From Candidatus Methylomicrobium oryzae (lineage in GTDB: Bacteria; Pseudomonadota; Gammaproteobacteria; Methylococcales; Methylomonadaceae): DNA of 64,000 nucleotides. Of the stretch, positions 21,324-30,817 are shown piece by piece (position 1 is the stretch's first letter; each line of letters starts with the position of its first letter). A program made the position numbers and the translations under genes. The stretch lies in the NCBI RefSeq assembly GCF_016745425.1, contig NZ_JAERVK010000008.1, positions 62,001-126,000 of the forward strand, in the 5' to 3' direction. Under the pieces are notes generated by a model. It saw only the letters and a list, made by a program, of their open reading frames with translations. It made no database searches and was not told the origin of the DNA.

Positions 21324-22859
21324 ATGAGCATCGATACCCTGCAATTACGCCGTATCGCAATCGATACCTATCATGAAAACGTCGCCTACATGCACCGGGA
21401 ATGCGGGACTTATCGGGCGGAAGGCTTTCAGGCGTTATCCAAAATTCAGATCAGCCTGAACGGAATCAGGATTCTCGCTGTGTTGAACGTCGTCGATGAT
21501 GCCTCGATCGTGCACCCGGGCGAACTCGGTTTGTCGGAACAGGCTTTTCAGCAATTCAATTGTGCCGAAGGCAGCATGGTCACCGTCAATCATGCCGAGC
21601 CGCCCAAGTCGATGGATGCGGTGCGCCGCAAGATCAACGGTGAGCGCCTCGATCGGGCCGATTTCGACAGCATTACCGACGACATCGTCGAAAGTCGTTA
21701 TTCGAAGATGGAAATCGCGGCATTTTTAGTCGCAACCGGCCAAAACAGCCTGGATCGCGACGAACTGTTGTATTTAACCCGCGCGATGCTGCAATCCGGC
21801 GACCGGATCCACTGGGACGAGCCTTTGGTGGCGGACAAGCACTGCATCGGCGGAATTCCGGGTAACCGAACCTCGATGCTGGTGGTGCCGATCGTGGCCG
21901 CGCACGGCATGCTGATACCGAAAACCTCAAGCCGGGCGATCACTTCGCCGGCAGGCACGGCCGACACGATGGAAATGCTCTGCGAAGTGAACCTGAGCCC
22001 CACGCAGCTGCATGACATCGTGCGCCGCGAGCGGGGCTGTCTGGCCTGGGGCGGCACCGCCCGGCTCGCGCCGGTCGACGATATGCTGATTGCGGTGGAG
22101 AGGCCGCTGGGAATCGACTCCCAAGGCCAGATGGTCGCCTCGATTCTGTCCAAGAAACTCGCGGCCGGCTCGACGCATTTGTTGGTCGATATCCCGGTCG
22201 GGCCTTCGGCGAAAGTCCGGCAGATGCGGCAGGCACTCGCGCTCCGTAAGCTGTTCGAATTCGTCGGCGATCGGCTCAATCTGCACCTTGAAGTGATGAT
22301 TACCGACGGACGCCAGCCGATCGGGCGCGGTATCGGTCCCGCACTGGAAGCCCGCGATGTGATGCTGGTACTGCAAAACGATCCCGAGGCGCCGGCCGAT
22401 TTGCGACAGAAAGCGCTGCAGCTGGCGGGGCGCATCATCGAATTCGATCCCGATGTGCGCGGCGGCCAAGGGTACGCGATTGCCCGCGACATTCTCGAAT
22501 CGGGCCGGGCCTGCGCGAAAATGAATGCGATCATCCAGGCGCAAGGCTCGAAACCGGTCGATTTCAGTCCCGGCTCCCAGTGCCATGAAGTGGTGGCCAA
22601 AAGCGACGGCATCGTGACCGAGATCGATAATCTGCAGATGGCCAAAATCGCCCGGATGGCCGGTGCGCCGATGATGAAACGGGCCGGCGTCGATCTGCTG
22701 AAAAAATTGGGCAGCCCGGTCAAAAAAGGCGAAGTGCTGTACCGGATCTATGCGGAATTCCCGGCCGACTTTAAATTCGCCCAAAATCTGGCGATGCAGA
22801 ACGACGGCTATACGTTGGGCAGTAATGTCGAGCTGCTCAAACCGCTGATCACCTTTTAA
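21324..22859 (+). CDS. Thymidine phosphorylase family protein (AMP-phosphorylase-like)
   Basis: A 511-residue nucleoside or nucleotide phosphorylase. An N-terminal beta-rich extension (1-85) precedes the DeoA fold, as in archaeal AMP phosphorylase rather than in the shorter DeoA. The substrate region has [20 protein letters not shown] and [12 protein letters not shown], the latter the phosphate-binding signature. The pyrimidine-binding C-terminal domain ends with [13 protein letters not shown]. The next gene, a PRPP-synthetase homologue, starts 4 bp later, suggesting that ribose 1,5-bisphosphate or PRPP links the two. The exact substrate cannot be told from sequence. Confidence 0.88.
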   Translation: MSIDTLQLRRIAIDTYHENVAYMHRECGTYRAEGFQALSKIQISLNGIRILAVLNVVDDASIVHPGELGLSEQAFQQFNCAEGSMVTVNHAEPPKSMDAVRRKINGERLDRADFDSITDDIVESRYSKMEIAAFLVATGQNSLDRDELLYLTRAMLQSGDRIHWDEPLVADKHCIGGIPGNRTSMLVVPIVAAHGMLIPKTSSRAITSPAGTADTMEMLCEVNLSPTQLHDIVRRERGCLAWGGTARLAPVDDMLIAVERPLGIDSQGQMVASILSKKLAAGSTHLLVDIPVGPSAKVRQMRQALALRKLFEFVGDRLNLHLEVMITDGRQPIGRGIGPALEARDVMLVLQNDPEAPADLRQKALQLAGRIIEFDPDVRGGQGYAIARDILESGRACAKMNAIIQAQGSKPVDFSPGSQCHEVVAKSDGIVTEIDNLQMAKIARMAGAPMMKRAGVDLLKKLGSPVKKGEVLYRIYAEFPADFKFAQNLAMQNDGYTLGSNVELLKPLITF

Positions 22860-22863
22860 CGCC

Positions 22864-23742
22864 ATGCTGATCCTGGCCTTTTCGGACTATCTGCCGCAGG
22901 CACAGCGCCTGGCGGCGCGCCTCGGGCTGCCGCTTGCCGAAGTCGAAATCCACCGTTTTCCCGACGGTGAAAGTTTCGTCGCCCTGCCCCCGGATGTGCC
23001 GGAACATGTGCTGTTCTGCCGCAGCTTGAACCGGCCCAACGACAAGCTGATCGAATTATTGCTTGGCGCCCGAACGGCGCGGGAACTCGGCGCCAAACGT
23101 CTGACGCTGATTGCGCCTTATCTTTGCTATATGCGGCAGGATTTCGCGAACCGGCCCGGCGTGGCGGTCAGCCAACGGCATGTCGGCCGCTGGCTTGCGG
23201 ATCTGTTCGACGATGTGATTACGGTCGATCCCCATCTGCACCGGATCGACCGCCTGAATCAGGCAATACCGCTCGATCACGCCATCAGTTTGAATGCAAC
23301 CGCCCCGCTCGCCGCCTTTCTGAAACAAAAATTCGGTACGGCCCTATTGCTCGGTCCGGACAGCGAATCGCGGCAATGGGCGGCCGCGCTCGCCGAGCTG
23401 ACCGGCTTTGCCTTTCAGGTGGCGGAAAAAATCCGTCTCGGCGATACCGAGGTGATCTTGCAGCTGCCCGATGCCGATTACCGCAAGCAGCCGGTCGTAA
23501 TCGTCGACGACATGGCCAGCACCGGACGGACGCTGGCTAAGGCGGCGGAATTACTGAAAGAAAAAGGCGCGGCCGAAATTTATGCGGTGGTGACCCATGC
23601 GCTGTTTTGCGGCGATGCCGAACACGTGATATGCGACGCCGGCGTAAAAACGCTCTGGAGCACCGACAGCATCAATCATCCTACCTCCTGCATCACGCTC
23701 GACGGTTTGCTGGCCGACGCAGTCGTAGCAATGCTGAACTGA
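22864..23742 (+). CDS. Ribose-phosphate pyrophosphokinase-like protein
   Basis: A 292-residue PRPP-synthetase homologue. It has the type I phosphoribosyltransferase PRPP loop VVIVDDMASTGRTLAKAAEL near 213-232, the flexible loop PYLCYMRQDFANRPGVAVSQ, and VDPHLHR. It is shorter and more divergent than the housekeeping Prs (about 315 aa), like the class III/paralogue group found beside thymidine-phosphorylase genes. It starts 4 bp after that gene and is clearly in one operon with it. It may make PRPP from products of the phosphorylase; this is inference. Confidence 0.85.
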   Translation: MLILAFSDYLPQAQRLAARLGLPLAEVEIHRFPDGESFVALPPDVPEHVLFCRSLNRPNDKLIELLLGARTARELGAKRLTLIAPYLCYMRQDFANRPGVAVSQRHVGRWLADLFDDVITVDPHLHRIDRLNQAIPLDHAISLNATAPLAAFLKQKFGTALLLGPDSESRQWAAALAELTGFAFQVAEKIRLGDTEVILQLPDADYRKQPVVIVDDMASTGRTLAKAAELLKEKGAAEIYAVVTHALFCGDAEHVICDAGVKTLWSTDSINHPTSCITLDGLLADAVVAMLN

Positions 23743-23962
23743 TTCAGCAAGAATAATTATTCATGTGCGAAGGTTTTCGGGCCGATCCGCTCGACAACTC
23801 GTTGGACGGATATTGACCAGGATAATTCTGATAGTTAGACTCATGCGCAGCGGTTAATTCGGGATGGTTTTCCTCTCCTCTCGGAGAAGATTGACTGATC
23901 GGCATTCGGGAAAGGCTTTACCGAACCGCACGGGTTCTTTTTCACTCCCTTTGGAGATATTC

Positions 23963-25513
23963 ATGAGTCTGATCCCCTTGTCCCTCGCGCGGGCCTTAAT
24001 CTGCATAGCCATCTTATTGGCCGGTTGCGCATCGAATGCGATATACCGGAGCAACTATCAGCCCTGCACCGTTTCTTCGGGCAATGCCTGCGAACAAAAC
24101 TCCCTGCACATTTACAATCCGGGCGCGGACAACGAGTATACGCTGGGTTTCGTCGAAATCGACGACCAGGGCCAGATACGCGACCGCAGGCAGATGCATG
24201 CGCTGCTGGACATGCTCTATGCAAAGGCCGCCCAAGAAAGTGTTTTGACAACCGTATTCGTGCATGGCTGGCATCACAACGCCCGCCCGGGCGATCCGAA
24301 CATCGAAGGTTTCAAGGAAAACCTCGCCAAACTCAGCGCGATCGAAGCCCGGCTGAGCGAAAAATTGGGCCGGCCTGCCCGTAAAATTGCGGGGGTTTAT
24401 GTCGGCTGGCGCGGCGAATCGATCGATGTTCCGCCGTTCAATTATCTGACTTTCTGGGACCGCAAGAGTACCGCCCAGGATGTGGGCCATCTCGGGATCG
24501 GCGAGCTGCTGATCAAGCTGGAGGAAATCGCCAATGTGCGGAACGCGATGCAGCCGCCGGTCCGAAGCCGGCTGGTCGTGATCGGCCACAGTTTCGGCGG
24601 TGCGGTCGTCTACGGCGCGACTTCGCAAATCCTGGCCGGCCGTTTCATAGACAGCCAGCAAGGCAAAGCCTACACGGGAGACGCCAAAGGCTTCGGCGAT
24701 CTGGTCGTCCTGCTGAACCCGGCATTCGAAGCGCTTCAGTACTCGCCTTTCTACGATCTGGCGCAGTCGCGCTGCAGCTACTTTCGGGGACAGTTGCCGC
24801 GCCTGGCGATTCTGACTTCGGAAATCGACGACGCGACCGGCATCCTGTTTCCGTTGGGCCGGATATTTTCGACTCTTTTCGAAGAACACGATGACCTGGT
24901 GCGGACCGACTGCAAGCATACGCTCGAACTGGACGAAGGCGAAGCCGACCGAAGCACGGTCGGCCATTACGAACCGCTGATCAGCCATACCCTGAAGCCT
25001 TTAAAAGACGGCCGGTCCATGCTGGCTGCGACGCTCGAAACGATGGAAAGCATTTGGGACTTGCAAACGCCGGGCGGTTCGACCCGTTTCGACGACATGG
25101 TGCTGACGCACCTGAACAGGACCGTTCCGCAAAATCCTTATCTGAATATCCGGGTGGACAAAGAAATCATCGACGGACACAACGATGTTTTCAACGAAAA
25201 AGTGATGAAGTTCATTCGCTTATTGATAGAGCTTTCGACGGTAGATGTCGATGACGATCGCGACAACGTGGTGAACGAATACGACGAATGTCCGAAAACC
25301 GCGGAAAACTCGGTTGTAAACGATAAAGGCTGCGCAATCAACCAGCTGTGTTCTTGCGATGTGAAGTGGAAAACGCCGGGCGACTTTGTCAGTTGCACAT
25401 CCCTCGTCTCGGACGGCTTTCTCCGCGCAGGCCTGATCGGCAAAAACGAAAGGAAAAACATTTTGTCCGCCGCCGTGCGATCCGGCTGTAAAAATAAGAA
25501 AGCGGGACGGTAA
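23963..25513 (+). CDS. Lipoprotein alpha/beta hydrolase with C-terminal calcium-type repeat
   Basis: A 516-residue exported protein. ATG 23963 has GGAG at 23953-23956, then a type II signal peptide with lipobox LLAGC. A serine-hydrolase core has the nucleophile elbow VIGHSFGGAVVYG, preceded by the oxyanion-type string TVFVHGWHHNARPGD. The end (about 440-475) reads VDVDDDRDNVVNEYDECPKT, an Asp-rich thrombospondin type 3/OmpA-linker-like calcium motif, then several Cys. The substrate is unknown. Another lipoprotein hydrolase with a different sequence lies at 32.2-33.4 kb. Confidence 0.75.
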   Translation: MSLIPLSLARALICIAILLAGCASNAIYRSNYQPCTVSSGNACEQNSLHIYNPGADNEYTLGFVEIDDQGQIRDRRQMHALLDMLYAKAAQESVLTTVFVHGWHHNARPGDPNIEGFKENLAKLSAIEARLSEKLGRPARKIAGVYVGWRGESIDVPPFNYLTFWDRKSTAQDVGHLGIGELLIKLEEIANVRNAMQPPVRSRLVVIGHSFGGAVVYGATSQILAGRFIDSQQGKAYTGDAKGFGDLVVLLNPAFEALQYSPFYDLAQSRCSYFRGQLPRLAILTSEIDDATGILFPLGRIFSTLFEEHDDLVRTDCKHTLELDEGEADRSTVGHYEPLISHTLKPLKDGRSMLAATLETMESIWDLQTPGGSTRFDDMVLTHLNRTVPQNPYLNIRVDKEIIDGHNDVFNEKVMKFIRLLIELSTVDVDDDRDNVVNEYDECPKTAENSVVNDKGCAINQLCSCDVKWKTPGDFVSCTSLVSDGFLRAGLIGKNERKNILSAAVRSGCKNKKAGR

Positions 25514-25548
25514 CGGCCGCTTGGATAGCTGTATTCAATGAAAATTGC

Positions 25549-25579
25549 GGCGGAAAAGGATGTCTATTCCGCCTTTTTT
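25549..25579 (+). terminator. Rho-independent terminator of the lipoprotein hydrolase gene
   Basis: GGCGGAA (25549-25555) pairs with TTCCGCC (25567-25573), followed by TTTTTT (25574-25579). It lies 36 bp after the stop. Confidence 0.8.
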
Positions 25580-25615
25580 GAAGTTGGATTTGACTCCAAA
25601 TCACTTCCCGGTCCA

Positions 25616-25647
25616 AGACCTGCCAGGTTTTAAAAACCTGGCAGGTC
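25616..25647. repeat. Near-perfect palindrome AGACCTGCCAGGTTTT
   Basis: Sixteen-base arms with almost no loop, in the gap between two convergent genes. The same kind of ACCTGCCAGG/CCTGGCAGGT palindrome is widespread as an intergenic repeat in many bacteria. It may act as a bidirectional terminator for the Hsp20 gene and the hydrolase gene. Confidence 0.6.
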
Positions 25648-25755
25648 TACCGCCCGATTAATATCGTTCACACCCTTAGCAGGGAGGCAAAACCCAGCCA
25701 TATGAATCATGGCCTTCCCTGGATAGCAAACCCCTCAAGAGTTGGGCGTTTCGAA

Positions 25756-26190
25756 TTACTCGATCGTTTCGACGCTGATCTTCTTCGGCTTGATCTGCTC
25801 GCGTTTCGGAATCACGATTTCGAGTACGCCGTTTTTGAACTTCGCGCTGATCGCCTCGGCGTTGGCGGTATCGGGCAGGCTGAAGCGGCGGTAGAACGAG
25901 CCGTAGGTGCGTTCGACGCGTTTATAGCCTTCCTGCTCGGTGCGGGCTTCGCTTTTTTTCTCGCCCTTGATCGTCAGCACGCCGTTTTCCATACTGACGT
26001 CGATGTCTTCCGGTTTAACGCCCGGAATATCGGCGAAGAGCACGAACCGATCCTTGTCCTCCTTAATGTCGACCGCAGGCGTCCATTCGGCGGTCGCGAT
26101 CGATCCTTCCCCTGTGCCGCCTTCATGCGCGCGTTCGAGTTCCCGTTGCAATTGATTCAATAAACTCCAGGGTTGGTAATGATAAGCCAT
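25756..26190 (-). CDS. Small heat-shock protein Hsp20 (1)
   Basis: A 144-residue alpha-crystallin-domain chaperone. An N-terminal arm (MAYHYQPWSLLNQLQRELER) is followed by the crystallin domain from TPAVDIKEDKDRFVLFADIP to KKISVETIE, including VKPEDIDVSMENGVLTIKGE and the GVLEIVIPK strand. It lacks the classic IxI tail beyond ISV. It holds unfolding proteins for refolding by other chaperones. A strong AGGAGG lies before the ATG, and a sigma-32-type promoter lies 72-99 bp upstream. Confidence 0.93.
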   Translation of the reverse strand: MAYHYQPWSLLNQLQRELERAHEGGTGEGSIATAEWTPAVDIKEDKDRFVLFADIPGVKPEDIDVSMENGVLTIKGEKKSEARTEQEGYKRVERTYGSFYRRFSLPDTANAEAISAKFKNGVLEIVIPKREQIKPKKISVETIE

Positions 26191-26261
26191 CGTTTCCTCC
26201 TCGGTAATTAATCAAACTGATTCTGACAATGATAAGCCGGACATCCGGCCTCATGCCAATA

Positions 26262-26289
26262 CAATAGGGTTTGTCGTTAGTATTTCAAG
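26262..26289 (-). promoter_or_regulatory. Sigma-32 (heat-shock) promoter of hsp20
   Basis: On the minus strand, CTTGAAA (26289-26283), a 13-bp spacer, then CCCTATTG (26269-26262). This is close to the RpoH consensus CTTGAAA-N(11-16)-CCCCATNT. A short palindrome (GCCGGA/TCCGGC, 26236-26249) lies in the leader between promoter and start. Confidence 0.75.
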
Positions 26290-26304
26290 AGGCCTACCCC
26301 TCAT

Positions 26305-26568
26305 TTATTGCATGTGCAAAAGTTCCAGGACGAACGGCGAAGCAGCCCGCAGCCTCACGCCTTGCCCTAACAAACGGTGAAGCAACGCTATGCCGCGCGC
26401 ATCGACAAAACTGACTGCCGCAATGTCCAGGGATAGGCCGCCCGGCGATGAATCCTGGGCACGTGCCACGGCGGCTTCCAGTTCGGCAACCCAGGGGCCG
26501 AGTACCTTGCCCTCCACAATCAATAACGGCTCGTTTGGATTATTCTCTATCAGGGTAATTCTAAGCAT
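26305..26568 (-). CDS. STAS-domain protein (anti-sigma-factor-antagonist type)
   Basis: An 87-residue stand-alone STAS domain: LLIVEGKVLGPWVAELEAAV, then GGLSLDIAAVSFVDARGIAL, where the strand-turn SFVDARG is the site usually phosphorylated on Ser or Thr; here the S/T is replaced by Asp-Ala, so phospho-switching may be lost. It lies between hsp20 and the sigma-54 activator, on the same strand as both. Its partner is not seen in the window. Confidence 0.75.
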   Translation of the reverse strand: MLRITLIENNPNEPLLIVEGKVLGPWVAELEAAVARAQDSSPGGLSLDIAAVSFVDARGIALLHRLLGQGVRLRAASPFVLELLHMQ

Positions 26569-26715
26569 GCTTGTCGATCTCTATGGCGAACGATTGACAA
26601 GCAATCCAGCGAAATACGTGCCAATTGCCGAAACCGTGCGGCAATCGTCCAAGTTACCGGAAAACGGGCGGTAGGGCGGAGATCCGGCCGCAAATACTTG
26701 CGGCGGCTGGGAATA

Positions 26716-28623
26716 TTAACGGGAGGGCTTCAAAAGGCCGAGCTTTTTGATCCGGTAGCGCAAGGTGCTCGGATTCATGCCGAGCAACTGTGCGGCGCCC
26801 CTCTCGCCTTCAATGACCCACTGAGTTTTCTCCAACATCGCCGCGATATGTTCGCGCTCGACCGCTTCGAGGCTGTCATCGCCGGTGTGTTTGCTTTGCA
26901 AGGTAGGCTCGGCGGCGCCCGGCAACAGCCCCGCATCGATTCCGAGTACCGCCTCGTCGCTCAGAATGATCGCGCGCTCGATCACGTTTTCCAGCTCGCG
27001 GATATTGCCCGGCCAGTGATAGGACTGCAATAACCGCAAGGTTTTCGAACCGACGCCGTCGACCCGCTTGTCCAGTTTCTTGGAAAATTTGCCGATCAGG
27101 TAAGAAACCAGGAGCGGGATGTCTTCGCTCCGTTCCCGCAGCGGCGGCATCAGGATAGGAAACACGTTCAACCGGTAGTATAGATCGTCGCGGAAAGTCT
27201 TATCGGCGACCGCCTGCAGCAGATTGCGGTTGGTGGCCGCGATCACGCGCACGTCGACCTTGATCGGCGTTTTGCCGCCAACCCGGTCGAACTCGCGCTC
27301 TTGCAGCACGCGCAGCAGCTTGACCTGGATATCGAGCGGAATTTCGCCGATTTCGTCGAGAAACAGGGTGCCGCCGTCGGCCAGTTCGAAGCGGCCGATG
27401 CGCTTGGCGATCGCGCCGGTAAAGGCGCCTTTCTCGTGGCCGAACAGCTCGCTTTCGACCAACCCGCTCGGCAATGCCGCGCAATTGACCTTGATCAGCG
27501 GTTTGTCCCGGCGCTTGCCGGCCGAATGGATGGCGCGAGCGATCAGTTCCTTGCCGGTTCCGGATTCGCCCTGGATCAGCACCGAGGCATCGGTCGCGGC
27601 GACGCGGCGGACGTTGTTCAATACCGCGGTCAAGGCAGGGCCCGCGCCGACGATTTCTTCGAAATTATGAACGGCCTTGATTTCTTCCTGCAGGTACAGG
27701 TTCTGCTCGCGCAGCCTGGCCTGTTCCTGTTCCATCAACACCTTTTCGGTGATGTCGACGAACATGGTCCGCGTGTACTGGCCGCCCGGATCGGGTTTCG
27801 ACCACCATTGAATCCAGATCGGCTTGCCGTTGTCGCGGCGGCGCAGTTCCAACACCACGCCGGACGTATCGACGCCGCGTTCGATCGATGCAAAGGCCTC
27901 TTTAACCCGCTTCTGCGCTTCCGGCGTATCGGGAATGAACGACATGCCGACCGTGCCGGGCACCTCATCCTCTGTAATGCCGAGGATGCGCATCGCCGCC
28001 CGGTTGGCGCTGATGAAGCGCGATTCGAGGTCTTCGTGCACGTAGGCGATCGGCGCTTCGTCGAACAGGTCACGAAAGCGCTCTTCGCTGAGGCGCAATT
28101 GCTCGACTACCTTGAGCCGGTTCAGTTCGGCCGCGGCGCGGGCCGCAAAAATCCTGAAAATGAACAAGAGCCGCGGCTCGCCGGGCATTTCCCGGCCGTC
28201 GAACAGCGCCAGATGGCCCAGTACGCCGCCGTCGCTGTCGGTCAGCGGCACGCCGAGATAACTCTCGACGCCGGCTTCCTTCGGAAAGCGCTTCCAGACC
28301 TCGGCCGGATAGTGGCAGAAATCGCCCCGGAGCACCTCTTCGCAGGGGGTGCCGGCGAGATCCCATTCCTGATCTTGGGCGAATTCGCCGTTCATCCAGA
28401 AGGCTTTAGTTCTGACCCGGGATTTCGAGTCGGCAAATTCGGCGACGAAGGCGTTCGCAAAGCCTGTCGCCAGGCTCAAGTTTTTGACCAGCGCCCGGAA
28501 AAAATCCTCGCCGGTCGCCTGGGCGGCGCCTTCCACGAGCGCACGCAGAATTTTCAGGTCGGACGAATCCACTGGCGCGGCGTATTCGGCAGGAAATCCA
28601 TCGGAATCGCGGAAAGACGGCAT
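26716..28623 (-). CDS. Sigma-54-dependent activator with GAF and PAS sensors
   Basis: A 635-residue enhancer-binding protein. An N-terminal GAF domain (about 25-175) is followed by PAS/PAC (about 180-300, [20 protein letters not shown]), a coiled linker, then AAA+ with Walker A GESGTGKE, the sigma-54 contact loop GAFTGA, Walker [14 protein letters not shown] and the arginine-finger region [15 protein letters not shown] Fis-type helix-turn-helix closes it ([20 protein letters not shown]). It is divergent from the bufferin operon, whose precursor gene has a -24/-12 promoter, so it very likely controls that operon. There is no receiver domain, so it senses a small ligand, perhaps with a metal or redox cue. 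Confidence 0.93.
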   Translation of the reverse strand: MPSFRDSDGFPAEYAAPVDSSDLKILRALVEGAAQATGEDFFRALVKNLSLATGFANAFVAEFADSKSRVRTKAFWMNGEFAQDQEWDLAGTPCEEVLRGDFCHYPAEVWKRFPKEAGVESYLGVPLTDSDGGVLGHLALFDGREMPGEPRLLFIFRIFAARAAAELNRLKVVEQLRLSEERFRDLFDEAPIAYVHEDLESRFISANRAAMRILGITEDEVPGTVGMSFIPDTPEAQKRVKEAFASIERGVDTSGVVLELRRRDNGKPIWIQWWSKPDPGGQYTRTMFVDITEKVLMEQEQARLREQNLYLQEEIKAVHNFEEIVGAGPALTAVLNNVRRVAATDASVLIQGESGTGKELIARAIHSAGKRRDKPLIKVNCAALPSGLVESELFGHEKGAFTGAIAKRIGRFELADGGTLFLDEIGEIPLDIQVKLLRVLQEREFDRVGGKTPIKVDVRVIAATNRNLLQAVADKTFRDDLYYRLNVFPILMPPLRERSEDIPLLVSYLIGKFSKKLDKRVDGVGSKTLRLLQSYHWPGNIRELENVIERAIILSDEAVLGIDAGLLPGAAEPTLQSKHTGDDSLEAVEREHIAAMLEKTQWVIEGERGAAQLLGMNPSTLRYRIKKLGLLKPSR

Positions 28624-28805
28624 GGCGCTGTTTCCTGAAAAGCAAAAATCTTCGTCTTATTCCACCTGCCCGTCAATAGCCGCCCGCAACTATTGGCGGC
28701 CGCCGCGATTATTCGCAGCCTCGGATTGTTTACGAAACTTGAACGTCAGTTGAAAAACTTATCTATCTAACTGATTATTATAATATTTTATTGATTTATT
28801 GAAAT

Positions 28806-28821
28806 TGGCACAGCCGTTGCT
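28806..28821 (+). promoter_or_regulatory. Sigma-54 promoter of the bufferin operon
   Basis: TTGGCACAGCCGTTGCT spans 28805-28821. It holds the GG at -24 (28807-28808) and GC at -12 (28819-28820) with the required 12-bp step, and both boxes TGGCAC and TTGCT match consensus. It is 67 bp before the bufA ATG and about 180 bp from the divergent activator gene, leaving room for upstream activator sites. Confidence 0.88.
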
Positions 28822-28887
28822 CTATTACAAACGTCCAAGTTTGAAAACGGACATCATTTTTTCACTTACTTTTTGAGAGAGTTCACC

Positions 28888-29160
28888 ATGAAAAACATCA
28901 ATGCCTTCGTTCAATCCGCCGTAACGGCCGCAATCGCCTTGAGCGCACTGAATGCCGCGCCCACCTTTGCCGCCGACAAGGCGGACGTCGAAAAATGCTA
29001 CGGCGTTGCCAAAGCCGGCAAAAACGACTGCAAGACCTTGTCGAACGCCTGCGCCGGCCATTCGGTCACCGACGCACAGGCGGATGCGTTCATCGCGCTG
29101 CCGAAGGGCACCTGCGAACGGATCGCCGGCGGCAGCCTGACAGCACCGGAAGCCCAATAG
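28888..29160 (+). CDS. bufA1: Bufferin precursor peptide, DUF2282 (BufA1-type)
   Basis: A 90-residue secreted precursor. It has a Sec signal peptide (VTAAIALSALNAAPTFAA) and then the DUF2282 core with four cysteines: VEKCYGVAKAGKNDCKT, NACAGHS, and PKGTCERIAGGS. In characterised bufferins these Cys are turned into thiooxazole groups by the DUF692 enzyme, and the product binds copper in the periplasm. ATG 28888 rather than 28873 is chosen because it gives a clean signal peptide; the spacing from GAGAG is about 9 bp. It is the first gene of the operon under the sigma-54 promoter. Confidence 0.9.
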   Translation: MKNINAFVQSAVTAAIALSALNAAPTFAADKADVEKCYGVAKAGKNDCKTLSNACAGHSVTDAQADAFIALPKGTCERIAGGSLTAPEAQ

Positions 29161-29169
29161 GACAGGAAA

Positions 29170-30045
29170 ATGGCGCAAAGGCATCGGTTAAGCGGCGCCC
29201 CCGAATCGATTCCGGCTTCGGCCGGGATCGGTCTCAGGTCCCGGCATTTCGCGGAGATAACGGAAAGCCGGCCTCAGATTGCCTGGTTCGAGGCGCACAG
29301 CGAAAATTATTTCGGCCCAGGCGGGTTGCCCTTGTTTTACCTGGAACACATCAGGAAAGACTATCCGATCAGCCTGCACGGTGTCGGCCTGTCGCCGGGC
29401 TCCATCGATCCTTTGAACCGGGAACATTTGCAGCGGCTGAAAGCGCTGGTCGAAAGGATCGAGCCGGGGCTGGTGTCCGAACATTTGTCCTGGAGTTCGT
29501 TCGGCGGCGTTTACCTGAACGACCTGGCGCCGTTGCCCTACACGGAGGAAACGTTAACCCATCTGGCCGAACGCGTCGAACAGGTCCAGGCATTCCTGGG
29601 CCGGCAGATATTGATCGAGAATCCGTCCAGCTACCTGGAGTACAAGGACTCCAGTTACCGGGAAAGCGAATTCCTGGCCGAACTGGCGCGCCGTTCGGGC
29701 TGCGGCATTTTGCTGGACATCAACAATGTGTATGTGTCCTGCCGAAACCACGGCTGGAACGAGGCAGCCTATCTGGACGACATTCCTGCCGCGCGGGTCG
29801 GCGAAATGCATCTGGCCGGCCATGCCGTCAACGAAGTCGGCGGCAAAACGCTACTGATCGACACGCACGACCGTACCGTTTGCGAAGACGTATGGAAGTT
29901 ATACGCCGCCGCGCTGCGGCGGTTCGGGCCGAAGCCGACCCTGATCGAATGGGATGCGGACATGCCGGCACTGGATGTGCTGATGGGGGAGGCCTCGAAA
30001 GCCGAAACCTTGCTGGAGGAGGCGCACTATGAACGGGCTGCATGA
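29170..30045 (+). CDS. bufB1: DUF692 multinuclear non-haem iron oxidative enzyme (BufB, MNIO)
   Basis: A 291-residue TIM-barrel enzyme of the MNIO group that also contains MbnB. Candidate iron ligands are seen in order: WFEAHSENYF, SLHGVGLS, VSEHLSWSSFG, LIENPSSYLEY, LLDINNVYVSC, EMHLAGHA, IDTHD and LIEWDADMP. It would oxidise cysteines of the precursor to thiooxazole-type rings. It starts 9 bp after bufA1 and ends 17 bp inside the next gene. Confidence 0.92.
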   Translation: MAQRHRLSGAPESIPASAGIGLRSRHFAEITESRPQIAWFEAHSENYFGPGGLPLFYLEHIRKDYPISLHGVGLSPGSIDPLNREHLQRLKALVERIEPGLVSEHLSWSSFGGVYLNDLAPLPYTEETLTHLAERVEQVQAFLGRQILIENPSSYLEYKDSSYRESEFLAELARRSGCGILLDINNVYVSCRNHGWNEAAYLDDIPAARVGEMHLAGHAVNEVGGKTLLIDTHDRTVCEDVWKLYAAALRRFGPKPTLIEWDADMPALDVLMGEASKAETLLEEAHYERAA

Positions 30046-30796
30046 ACTGCAACGCGATTTTTCCGCCTTCGTTTGGGCGGGGAAAACGGGCTTGGGCGAA
30101 CGCATCGTGCCGAACGGATTCGAGCCGGAACAGCGCCTGGCGATTTACCGCAACAATACGCTGATCGGTTTGACGCAGGCGCTCCGCGATGTGTATCCGG
30201 TGATCGAAAAACTGGTCGGCGAACGCTTTTTCCATCGGCTGGGCCGGGATTATATCCGCCGATACCCGCCGAACACCGGCTGCCTGCAGACGTTCGGCGA
30301 CCGATTCGCGGATTTTCTGGCCGCTTCCGGAGACGTATGCGGCCAGCCCTATTTGCCCGATACGGCAAGGCTGGAATGGCTGCGCCACGAAGCCTATTTC
30401 GAATCCGACCGGGCCGGCATCGATGCCGCGTCGCTGGCCGACGTGCCGCCCGAGCGTTACGGCGGATTGAGGTTCGAATTGCATCCTTCGGTGCGCCTGC
30501 TCGCATCCCGTTATCCGGTGCGACGCATCTGGGAATTCCACCGGGAAAATCCGGCCGAAGACGGCAGGCTCGATCTCGACGCGGAAGGCGGCTGCCGGCT
30601 GGTGATTTTCCGCTTGGGCTGGGAAGTCGAAACGGCGCCGCTCGACTCGGACGGATACCGGTTTTTGACCGGTTTGCAAGCGGGTCTGACCTTGAGCGAA
30701 GCGGCTTCGGGAGTTCTGCCGAATAACCCCGATTTCGACCTGGCCGCCCTGCTCCGGTTCTGCCTGAGCCGGTCCTTGTTTAGCGAATATTTTTAG
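30029..30796 (+). CDS. bufC1: DUF2063 partner protein (BufC, MbnC-like)
   Basis: A 255-residue protein with the DUF2063 putative DNA-binding-like N-terminal part (LHELQRDFSAFVWAGKTGLG, EQRLAIYRNNTLIGLTQAL, DVYPVIEKLVGERFF) and a variable C-terminal part. In bufferin and methanobactin systems this partner binds the DUF692 enzyme and presents the precursor peptide. It overlaps the bufB1 end by 17 bp, so translation is coupled. The name DNA-binding comes from the Pfam title, not from known function. Confidence 0.88.
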   Translation: MNGLHELQRDFSAFVWAGKTGLGERIVPNGFEPEQRLAIYRNNTLIGLTQALRDVYPVIEKLVGERFFHRLGRDYIRRYPPNTGCLQTFGDRFADFLAASGDVCGQPYLPDTARLEWLRHEAYFESDRAGIDAASLADVPPERYGGLRFELHPSVRLLASRYPVRRIWEFHRENPAEDGRLDLDAEGGCRLVIFRLGWEVETAPLDSDGYRFLTGLQAGLTLSEAASGVLPNNPDFDLAALLRFCLSRSLFSEYF

Positions 30797-30817
30797 TCTG
30801 CCGATGAGGTTATCGCA

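Noticed and set aside
27301-28638. 445-residue frame on the plus strand
   Set aside because: Antisense shadow of the sigma-54 activator gene.
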